From contig DATLIX010000068.1 in NCBI GenBank assembly GCA_035539215.1, forward strand, positions 1-9,711: a stretch of DNA of 9,711 nt. Reading direction: 5' to 3'. This DNA is from Dongia_B sp035539215 (GTDB lineage Bacteria; Pseudomonadota; Alphaproteobacteria; Dongiales; Dongiaceae). Within the stretch, counting starts at the first letter, position 1. Every line of letters starts with the position of its first letter. Of the stretch, positions 1-5,638 are shown piece after piece. The notes under the pieces were generated by a model, which was not told the DNA's origin, did not search any database, and worked only from the letters and a program-made list of their open reading frames with translations. The position numbers and the translations under genes were made by a program.

Positions 1-294
1 GGCAATGATCGGGAAGGCGATGCAGAGGGCGCCGAAGGCCGCCACCTTGACCTGGGTGAAGAACACCTCGGTCACATCGGTATAGATGACGCGCAGCACC
101 TGCTGGTCGGAAACCTGATTCTCCTTCAAGGCCTTGGCCAAAGGTGCCGCCAGGAAATCGAAAATCGGCTGGGCGAAATAGAAGCAGATCAGAAAGGCGA
201 TGACGAAGCCAACCAGGGACCAGAGCAGGCGCGTCCGCAATTCGATCAGATGCGCCATCAGCGGCATCTTCTTGTCTTCTTCGGCGCCAGTCAC
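1..294 (-). CDS. tatC: Sec-independent (Tat) translocase subunit TatC, N-terminal part, cut by window edge
   Basis: TatC is the polytopic inner-membrane subunit that, with TatB, recognises twin-arginine signal peptides. Ninety-eight codons are visible. The translation opens with a short charged cytoplasmic stretch, then the family hallmark MPLMAHLIELRTRLLWSLV, a first membrane segment (about residues 24-42), and a periplasmic stretch with DVTEVFFTQVKVAAF leading into the second membrane segment. I start it at the GTG at 294-292, which overlaps the tatB stop as GTGA (4 bp) and suggests translational coupling. The in-frame ATG at residue 10 is an alternative start, but it would lose the overlap. 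The gene follows tatB in the usual tatA-tatB-tatC order. The remaining membrane segments lie beyond the left edge, so integrity cannot be judged. Confidence 0.95.
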   Translation of the reverse strand, partial: MTGAEEDKKMPLMAHLIELRTRLLWSLVGFVIAFLICFYFAQPIFDFLAAPLAKALKENQVSDQQVLRVIYTDVTEVFFTQVKVAAFGALCIAFPIIA

Positions 295-944
295 GAGGTC
301 TTACTCACTTCCTGATCGAGCTTGATTTTCTTGATTGCCTCATCGCCTTCGACCGCGAGGGTCGAGGCCGCCGCCTGGCGCAGATCGTCATCGTGCCGGT
401 TTCCCGGCCCACCCTCTACCGGTGTCTCGCGCGGGTCCCCCTCGATCAGCGGCGCAGCCTCGCCGATCAGTTCGGCAACCGGCGCAACACCCGCCTCGTC
501 CACTCCCGGCAGCCGTGTCGCCGAACCGCCCGGCGCAAAGGCAGCCACGGCGGGATTGATTTCGGTTGTGGGGAGCGCGGGGGTTTCGGGAAGAGCGGGG
601 CCGGCGATCTCGGCCGCTGGCTTTTCATTGATCGCCGCCGGATTGACCGGCTCGTCGACGGGCGGCGTCAGCGCCGACTTGATCTCGCCATCGGCGTCGA
701 GATGCTTCTCGATGGCATCGGAGATGGTGCCCTTGTTGAGATCGGCGATCGCCTTCTTGGCGTCTTCGAGTTCGGCTTCGCGAATGATTTGATGCACGCC
801 GCTCTGAAATTCATTGGCCAGCTTGCGCGCCTGTCGCATCAGGCCGGAAACCGTCCGCAGGGCGTTCGGGAGTTCCTTGGGGCCAAGCACCACCAAGGCG
901 ACAACGGCGATGAGCGCCATCTCGTCCCAGCCAAGATCGAACAT
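291..944 (-). CDS. tatB: Sec-independent (Tat) translocase subunit TatB
   Basis: TatB pairs with TatC to form the receptor for twin-arginine signal peptides in the inner membrane. The 217-residue product has the expected plan. A short N-terminus carries the conserved acidic residue Glu8, followed by one membrane helix (about residues 8-21), the Gly21-Pro22 hinge (VVLGPKELP), and an amphipathic helix with RTVSGLMRQARKLANEF and onward to about residue 70. The remaining ~145 residues form a Pro/Ala/Glu-rich, probably disordered tail. Long variable tails are common in alphaproteobacterial TatB, and this one ends in a charged stretch. The ATG at 944 has a GAAGGA ribosome-binding site about 7-10 bases upstream. 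The gene lies 68 bp after tatA and overlaps tatC by 4 bp, so the three genes are probably co-transcribed. Confidence 0.96.
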   Translation of the reverse strand: MFDLGWDEMALIAVVALVVLGPKELPNALRTVSGLMRQARKLANEFQSGVHQIIREAELEDAKKAIADLNKGTISDAIEKHLDADGEIKSALTPPVDEPVNPAAINEKPAAEIAGPALPETPALPTTEINPAVAAFAPGGSATRLPGVDEAGVAPVAELIGEAAPLIEGDPRETPVEGGPGNRHDDDLRQAAASTLAVEGDEAIKKIKLDQEVSKTS

Positions 945-975
945 CCTGTGATCCTTCTATCAGGCGGCGGCGCAA

Positions 976-989
976 CCGGACCCCTCCGG
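976..989 (-). other. Small hairpin in the tatA-tatB spacer
   Basis: Between the tatA stop and the tatB start, the transcript can fold CCGGA-GGGG-TCCGG, a 5-bp stem with a 4-base loop, within a very GC-rich stretch. No U-run follows, so it is not a standard terminator. TatA is normally made in excess over TatB, and a spacer structure could contribute by stalling processing or lowering read-through. That role is inference only. Confidence 0.3.
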
Positions 990-1012
990 CGGCCGCTTCC
1001 CGCAATCGTCGC

Positions 1013-1216
1013 TTAGGAGCGATCGATCATGCCTTGTTTGTCGTCGCTGGTGTTCGCCTGGCCTTCGGCCGGCTTCTCTTCCTTCAGGCCCTTCTTGAAG
1101 GCCGTGACGCCCTGGCCCAGATCCTTCATCAGATTGGGAATCTTGCCACGGCCGCCGAAGAAAATCAGCACGATCGCCAAGACGATCAGCCAATGCCAAA
1201 TGCTAAAACTGCCCAT
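1013..1216 (-). CDS. tatA: Sec-independent (Tat) translocase subunit TatA
   Basis: TatA is the small, abundant pore-forming subunit of the twin-arginine translocase. At 67 residues it has normal length. It shows one N-terminal membrane helix (WHWLIVLAIVLIFF, residues 7-20), the Phe20-Gly21 hinge followed by GRGKIPNLM, an amphipathic helix with LGQGVTAFKKGLKEE including Phe40, and a short polar C-terminus. Position 8, Gln in E. coli TatA, is His here; I recall His as common in alphaproteobacterial TatA. The ATG has a GGGAG ribosome-binding site nine bases upstream. That site lies in a small GGGA-GTA-TCCC inverted repeat (1220-1230), which might mask it weakly. The gene is first in the tat operon, behind a likely promoter at 1261-1289. 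Confidence 0.96.
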   Translation of the reverse strand: MGSFSIWHWLIVLAIVLIFFGGRGKIPNLMKDLGQGVTAFKKGLKEEKPAEGQANTSDDKQGMIDRS

Positions 1217-1463
1217 TACGGGATACTCCCTGTTATTCTGTTCGTTAAGCCGTTGCCGGGACTATGGCAAAATCACTGCGCCCCTGCAAATGAATCTGCA
1301 GTCCCAGCCTAACCCTCATCTGGTGGGGTCAAAGGCTGTCGACAACCGCTTTTTGCAGCACCTTGGTTAATTCGTTGTCCCGGCGCCGCCTTAATTTAGC
1401 GACCATCACGCGCAAGTGCCGGCAGTCGTGCAGCTATCAGGAAGCATCGTCGCTTTGGCGCTG
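1217..1463. other. scpB-tatA intergenic region
   Basis: This 247-bp stretch lies between the scpB stop and the tatA start. It is noticeably less GC-rich than the flanking genes around 1370-1400, where TTAA motifs occur about 20 bases apart. It contains the tatA promoter candidate at its left end. I see no convincing hairpin followed by a T-run after scpB, so read-through from scpB into tatA is possible. No coding region or RNA gene is recognisable. Confidence 0.6.
1261..1289 (-). promoter_or_regulatory. Candidate sigma-70 promoter for tatABC
   Basis: Reading the minus strand, TTGCAG (-35, 1289-1284) is separated by 17 bases from CATAGT (-10, 1266-1261). A TG lies one base upstream of the -10, giving an extended -10. 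A start site would lie near 1253, about 35 bases before the tatA ATG. This is the best promoter match in the 247-bp spacer between scpB and tatA and suggests tatABC can be transcribed separately from scpAB. It was found by eye from consensus. Confidence 0.5.
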
Positions 1464-2480
1464 TCAGTCGCCTTTGCGTTCGGCCTCATCCTCGTCTTCT
1501 TCCGGTTCCGCGGCCGGGCCGCCATCGGAACGCTGCTGGTCGGTGCGTTCCTCGTCGAGGCCTTCCTCGAACACCGCCGGATCGTCCAGCAATTCGTCGG
1601 GCAGGCTTTCGGTCTCGATATCGGCCAGGTCCGGATCTTCCAGTTCTTCCGCCAGATCGGCCGCGGCTTCCGCCCGGGCGGCCTGGTCGGCTTCCGGCAG
1701 TTCCTCGCCGGTCAGCGCATCGTCGAGTGCGACATCGCCCTCGGTATCTCCGGCAGGCACGTCCTCCTCGGCCTCGGCACCTTCCAGCCGCGCCAGAACG
1801 CTCGCCTCATAGGCGTCATCGGCGGCTTCGCCAGGGGCGGGTGAGCGGTCGTCGTCGACCTCGTCGTGCTCATCCGCCTCGTCCTCGTCGCCCACGTCGC
1901 CATTCGGCGGCAAGGTGCCCTGCACGCCCAGCGTCGCCACATTGGTGCGGGTATCGAGGAGGCCGGCCGCGCGCAGTTCCTCGACGCCCGGCAGCGCGTC
2001 GCAGCTTTCCAGGCCGAAATGTTCCAGGAAGGCCTCGGTCGTCACCCAGGTCACCGGGCGGCCCGGCGTCTGGCGGCGGCCCTTAGGCTTGATCCAGCCC
2101 GCCTCCAGCAGATTATCGAGCGTGCCCTTGGAGATGGCGACACCGCGGATCTCTTCGATCTCCGCCCGCGTCACCGGCTGGTGATAGGCCACGATCGCCA
2201 TGGTCTCGACGGCGGCGCGGGTCAATTTGCGTTCGACCTTCTGCTCGATATGGAATTTCGAGCTGAGATCGCCCGCCGTGCGGAAGCACCAGCGGTCTTC
2301 GACCATCGAAAGCTGCACGCCGCGATTGGCATAGATATCCCGCAATTCCTGCAACAGGCCGGGAATATCGGCATCCTCCGGCATGCGCGCCTTCAGCGCA
2401 TCGACGCTGAGCGGCTCCGAAGAAGCGAAGAGAATGGCCTCCAGGAGGCGCTGCAATTGAAAGCGATCGTCACTCATCAC
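1464..2480 (-). CDS. scpB: Segregation and condensation protein ScpB with a long acidic tail
   Basis: ScpB is the winged-helix dimer that binds the ScpA kleisin in the SMC-ScpAB complex, which organises and segregates the chromosome. Residues 1 to about 182 match the family. They run from an N-terminal winged helix (FQLQRLLEAILFASSEPLS) through TRAAVETMAIVAYHQPVTRAEIEEIRGV, the second winged helix with ISKGTLDNLLEAGWI, then GRRQTPGRPVTWVTTEAFLEHFGL. About 155 further residues (183-338) are Asp/Glu/Ala-rich with little complexity and few hydrophobics, probably disordered. Many ScpB proteins are near 200 residues, so this tail is long. The first of two consecutive ATGs makes an ATGA overlap with the scpA stop, which decides the start and implies translational coupling. 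The product ends in ERKGD with a TGA stop. Confidence 0.95.
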   Translation of the reverse strand: MMSDDRFQLQRLLEAILFASSEPLSVDALKARMPEDADIPGLLQELRDIYANRGVQLSMVEDRWCFRTAGDLSSKFHIEQKVERKLTRAAVETMAIVAYHQPVTRAEIEEIRGVAISKGTLDNLLEAGWIKPKGRRQTPGRPVTWVTTEAFLEHFGLESCDALPGVEELRAAGLLDTRTNVATLGVQGTLPPNGDVGDEDEADEHDEVDDDRSPAPGEAADDAYEASVLARLEGAEAEEDVPAGDTEGDVALDDALTGEELPEADQAARAEAAADLAEELEDPDLADIETESLPDELLDDPAVFEEGLDEERTDQQRSDGGPAAEPEEDEDEAERKGD

Positions 2481-3802
2481 GCATGGTTGCCTTGATTGAA
2501 ATCCTGGCTCTGTTCGCTGTCGCTATCGGCTGCACCACCATCGGTGCCGCGATCCGCTTCGTCATCGAAGACGTCCGCTGCGGCAGTATCTTGCCCGGGC
2601 AGGTTGCCGTTGGGGCCATTGTCGCCTGAGCCGCTCATATCCGGCCCGCTACTGCCCGGCCCGCCGCCGCCGGAATCGTCCCCGCCATCGTCCGAACCAT
2701 CGGTGTCCTCAAGCTTGTCCCAGTCGCGCGGGATGCCGGGCTTGAGATAGATCGGGCCGAAGGTGCCGTCCTGGCGCAGTTGCACGCGGCCGGAACGCGC
2801 GAGCTCCAGCGAGGCGGCGAAGGTGGCCGCCAGGGCCGCGCGCCGCTGCAGCGGATTGAGCAGCAGGTCCTCCGGCAGGAAGTCGCGCAGGATGGTCCAA
2901 TCCAGCTTCTGGCCGATCAGATCGCCGATGCGATGCAGCGCGTCATCCATCGAGAACAGGCGCAGCGGCTCGATATGCAGAATGCCTTCGCGCTTGCGCC
3001 CCGGATGGGTGCCATAGGCTTTCAGCAGCTCATAGAGCGTCAGGTTGTAGACCGGCACCTGGATGAGGCGCACCGGCTCGGGTTCGCCGCGGCGGAAGAA
3101 GTCGCGGTTGAGCTGCGGCAAGGCCAGCAGGGCCTGCCCCGCCTTCTGCATCGCCGCCAGGCGCTGCAGCTGGAAGGCAAGAGCCGCCGCCATTTCGGCG
3201 CCCGACGGTTCGCCATCCTTGGGCGGTTCGGGCAGCAGCAGGCGCGACTTCAAATAGGCGAGCCACGCCGCCATGACGAGATAATCGGCGGCGAGTTCCA
3301 GGCGCAGGCGCCGGGCGCGCGCCACGAAAGCGAGATACTGATCGGCCAGTTCCAGGATCGAGATCTTCTTCAGATCGACCTTCTGATCGCGGGCCAGGGT
3401 CAGCAGAACGTCGATCGGGCCTTCATAGCCGTCGAGATCGAGCACCAGATCGCCATTGTCGTCGGGCGATTTCTTGACCGGTTCATCGAAGCCCGCCGCG
3501 GCGTCTGCCGGCTTTGCTTCGGCCGGCTCTGCTTCAGCGGTGCGCTCGGTCGGCTCGGTCGCCGCTTCGTCTGCTGCCGGACCACTCTCGGCCGCCGCCT
3601 CGGCGTCGCTGTCTTCGGCCACCGCCTGCCCTGGTTCGACCTCTCCCGGCTCGATCTCTCCGGGCTCGATCTCTCCGGGTTCGACTTGCGCTGGGCCGGT
3701 CTGGGCTGGCTCGGCAGGGCCGCCCTCGCCCGCTTCCGGCGCGGCGGAAACGGGGTCGGCCGGCGTGCTGCCGATTTCGTCCTGATCATCCATAGCGGTC
3801 AT
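2477..3802 (-). CDS. scpA: Segregation and condensation protein ScpA (kleisin) with acidic extensions at both ends
   Basis: ScpA is the kleisin that bridges the SMC heads and binds ScpB in chromosome condensation. The family core lies at about residues 118-365. LDGYEGPIDVLLTLARDQ begins the SMC-neck-binding helical domain, followed by DLKKISILELADQYLAFV, AADYLVMAAWLAYLKSRLLL, and a C-terminal winged helix with FAASLELARSGRVQLRQ. Before it are ~117 Glu/Ala/Pro-rich residues, including four tandem (V/I)EPGE-type pentapeptides at residues 40-59. After it are ~75 Gly/Asp/Ser-rich residues. Typical ScpA is about 250-280 residues; this one is 441. The ATG at 3802 follows a weak AGGT site, and a second ATG three codons later is possible. 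A much later start is unlikely because no good site was seen near the core. The gene lies 49 bp after the M50 gene and overlaps scpB by 4 bp. Confidence 0.94.
   Translation of the reverse strand: MTAMDDQDEIGSTPADPVSAAPEAGEGGPAEPAQTGPAQVEPGEIEPGEIEPGEVEPGQAVAEDSDAEAAAESGPAADEAATEPTERTAEAEPAEAKPADAAAGFDEPVKKSPDDNGDLVLDLDGYEGPIDVLLTLARDQKVDLKKISILELADQYLAFVARARRLRLELAADYLVMAAWLAYLKSRLLLPEPPKDGEPSGAEMAAALAFQLQRLAAMQKAGQALLALPQLNRDFFRRGEPEPVRLIQVPVYNLTLYELLKAYGTHPGRKREGILHIEPLRLFSMDDALHRIGDLIGQKLDWTILRDFLPEDLLLNPLQRRAALAATFAASLELARSGRVQLRQDGTFGPIYLKPGIPRDWDKLEDTDGSDDGGDDSGGGGPGSSGPDMSGSGDNGPNGNLPGQDTAAADVFDDEADRGTDGGAADSDSEQSQDFNQGNHA
3633..3692 (-). repeat. 15-bp tandem repeat (4 copies) inside scpA
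   Basis: Four consecutive 15-bp units lie at 3633, 3648, 3663 and 3678. The middle two are identical (plus strand GGCTCGATCTCTCCG); the outer two differ at a few bases. The unit length is a multiple of three, so copies encode successive VEPGE/IEPGE/IEPGE/VEPGQ pentapeptides in the N-terminal extension of ScpA. Gain or loss of units would keep the frame. Confidence 0.9.
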
Positions 3803-3851
3803 GCGGTCGGTTACTACCTGGCAGCTGGAACAGAAATGGAACGGCTACTGC

Positions 3852-4544
3852 CTAGAATCCGAGATATGACGCGATTCCGGTCAGATGGGCGATCCCTGTC
3901 AGCACATAGCTGGAAGCCGGACGGAGAATCCAGCCTAAAATGCTGAGCTGCGGCACGGCGATGCCGAGGAAAATGAGGCCCATCAGGATCAACATGCCGT
4001 GACGTTCCAGGCGCGCCAGGGGCATCGCCAGGGATCTCGGCAGAATCCCGACCGCCACGCGGCCGCCGTCGAGCGGCGGAATCGGGATCAGATTGAACAA
4101 AGCCAGCCAGACATTGAGCTGCATCGAATTCCACAAGGTCAGCACCGCGAAATCCTGATAGGCGCCGGGCAGGAAGATGGCCAGATGGAACAGTAGCGCG
4201 GAAATTGTGGCGATGATGAAATTGGCGCCGGGACCGGCAGCGGCGACCAGGACGCTGTCGCGCCGCGGATGCCGCAGATTGCGGTAGTTGACCGGAACCG
4301 GCTTGGCATAGCCAAACAGGAATCCGCCCGCCAGCCACATGATAGCCGGCAGCAGGATGGTGCCCATCGGGTCGATATGCTTCAGCGGATTGGCCGTGAC
4401 CCGGCCCAGCATATAGGCGGTGCGGTCGCCGCACAGAAAGGCGACGAAGCCATGCGCCGCCTCATGCAGCGGAATGGCGAAGAGGATCGGCAGGACCCAG
4501 GTGGTCGCAGCTTGGATCGTTGCCGAAATGTCGTGACCGCCCAA
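3852..4544 (-). CDS. Site-2 protease family (M50) membrane zinc metalloprotease
   Basis: This is an integral membrane protein with the two zinc-site motifs of the site-2 protease (M50) family. HEAAH lies at residues 27-31 in the first membrane helix, and N151 to D159 (NLIPIPPLDGG) provide the Asp ligand. Between them are ANPLKHIDPMGTILLPAIM, a GYAKPVPVN segment and AAAGPGANFIIA, the pattern of the short S2P subgroup without PDZ or CBS domains. About five or six hydrophobic segments fit in 230 residues, a normal length. All expected catalytic residues are present. The start is TTG at 4544, chosen because AGGAG lies six bases upstream; no ATG gives the full N-terminus before the HEAAH helix. 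It lies 31 bp after nagZ and 49 bp before scpA, so it is probably in the same operon. The substrate is unknown; cleavage of a membrane-bound regulator is the usual family role. Confidence 0.9.
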   Translation of the reverse strand: MGGHDISATIQAATTWVLPILFAIPLHEAAHGFVAFLCGDRTAYMLGRVTANPLKHIDPMGTILLPAIMWLAGGFLFGYAKPVPVNYRNLRHPRRDSVLVAAAGPGANFIIATISALLFHLAIFLPGAYQDFAVLTLWNSMQLNVWLALFNLIPIPPLDGGRVAVGILPRSLAMPLARLERHGMLILMGLIFLGIAVPQLSILGWILRPASSYVLTGIAHLTGIASYLGF

Positions 4545-4575
4545 AATTCGCTCCTGTCACTGCGCAGCGAGCGAC

Positions 4576-5586
4576 TCAGCCGATCAACCGGTCCAGCTCC
4601 GCACGCGTTTCGACCGGATCGATAGCGGAACCGGCCGCAGTGCGCAACCGCGCCTGCCCCCGTTCATATCGGGCTTTTGCCGCCGGCGACAAGGGGCTGA
4701 GCCCGGCAGCCACCTGACGCATCTCGTCCATATCGCCATTACAATGCAAAACGATGTCGCAGCCGGCCGCCAGGGACCCGGCCGCGCGATCGGTAAAACT
4801 GCCGCCCAGCGCCTTCATGCTGAGGTCATCGGTGAGCAGCAGGCCGTCGAAGCCGATCTCGCCGCGGATGGCCTCGCCGATCACGGCCTTGGAGAGCGTC
4901 GCCGGATGCGTGGCATCGATCGCCTCATAGACGAGATGCGCCGTCATGCCCCAGGGCAGGTCTTTGAGCGCGACGAAGGGGCGGAAATCGGCAGCCGCCA
5001 GCGTCGCCCGATCGGCCGCCACACGCGGCAGAGCGAGATGACTGTCGACCAGAGCGCGGCCATGGCCGGGAATGTGCTTGATCACCGGCATGACGCCGCC
5101 GGCCAGCAGCGCCTCCGCGGCGATGCGGCCGAGATCGGCAACCAGATCAGGATCGCCGCCGAACGAACGGTCGCCGACCACGTCATGCGCGCCGGGAAAA
5201 CGCAGATCGAGCAAAGGTGCGCAATCCACCGTGATGCCAAGATCGATCAGCTCGGCCGCCACCAGGCGGTGATTGAGATGGACCGCACGCTCCGCCGCCG
5301 CGCGGTCGCGCTGCGCCAATGCGCCGAACACGCCCGGCGCCGGCACGTCGCGCCAATGCGGCGGCTTCAAGCGCCTTACGCGCCCGCCTTCTTGGTCGAT
5401 CAGCACCGGCGCATCCGGCTTGCCGATCGCGGCGCGCAGATCAGTCGTCAGGCGGCGCAGCTGCGCGGGATCGACGACATTGCGGGCAAACAGGATGAAG
5501 CCCAGCGGCTGCGTCGCGCGGAAGAACGCAGCCTCGGCGGCCTCAAGCTGTGGCCCGGCACAGCCAAAAATGACGGCATTCGTCAT
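4576..5586 (-). CDS. nagZ: Beta-N-acetylhexosaminidase NagZ (glycoside hydrolase family 3)
   Basis: NagZ is a cytoplasmic enzyme that removes N-acetylglucosamine from 1,6-anhydro-muropeptides during peptidoglycan recycling. The 336-residue length is typical of the single-domain proteobacterial form. Visible hallmarks include LGFILFARN near residue 28, LIDQEGGRVRRL at 62-73, DCAPLLDL at 121-128, the signature KHIPGHG at 170-176 followed by DSH at 181-183 (the catalytic His loop), and LLTDDLSMKAL at 250-260, which holds the nucleophilic aspartate. No signal peptide is evident, as expected. The ATG at 5586 has only a weak GGA-type ribosome site. The gene lies 52 bp after the SPOR gene and 31 bp before the M50 gene. 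A SPOR-nagZ-scpA-scpB order is common in alphaproteobacteria and supports the call. Confidence 0.95.
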   Translation of the reverse strand: MTNAVIFGCAGPQLEAAEAAFFRATQPLGFILFARNVVDPAQLRRLTTDLRAAIGKPDAPVLIDQEGGRVRRLKPPHWRDVPAPGVFGALAQRDRAAAERAVHLNHRLVAAELIDLGITVDCAPLLDLRFPGAHDVVGDRSFGGDPDLVADLGRIAAEALLAGGVMPVIKHIPGHGRALVDSHLALPRVAADRATLAAADFRPFVALKDLPWGMTAHLVYEAIDATHPATLSKAVIGEAIRGEIGFDGLLLTDDLSMKALGGSFTDRAAGSLAAGCDIVLHCNGDMDEMRQVAAGLSPLSPAAKARYERGQARLRTAAGSAIDPVETRAELDRLIG

Positions 5587-5638
5587 CAGCGATCCGGGGT
5601 CATCGGCAATCAGGTGTCATCGGCGCTCGGGCAGAGGC

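Noticed and set aside
1370..1400. TTAA motifs in the scpB-tatA spacer as a CtrA binding site
   Set aside because: The CtrA consensus needs TTAA-N7-TTAA; the two TTAA motifs here are about 20 bases apart.
1866..2495. 209-codon plus-strand frame opposite scpB
   Set aside because: It is a shadow of the winged-helix part of scpB, with no motif of its own and no upstream signals.
2780..3946. 388-codon plus-strand open frame antisense to scpA
   Set aside because: It lies wholly opposite a well-supported scpA gene. Its translation is rich in Arg, Gln and Leu with no family motifs. Long antisense frames are expected in GC-rich DNA with strong third-position GC.
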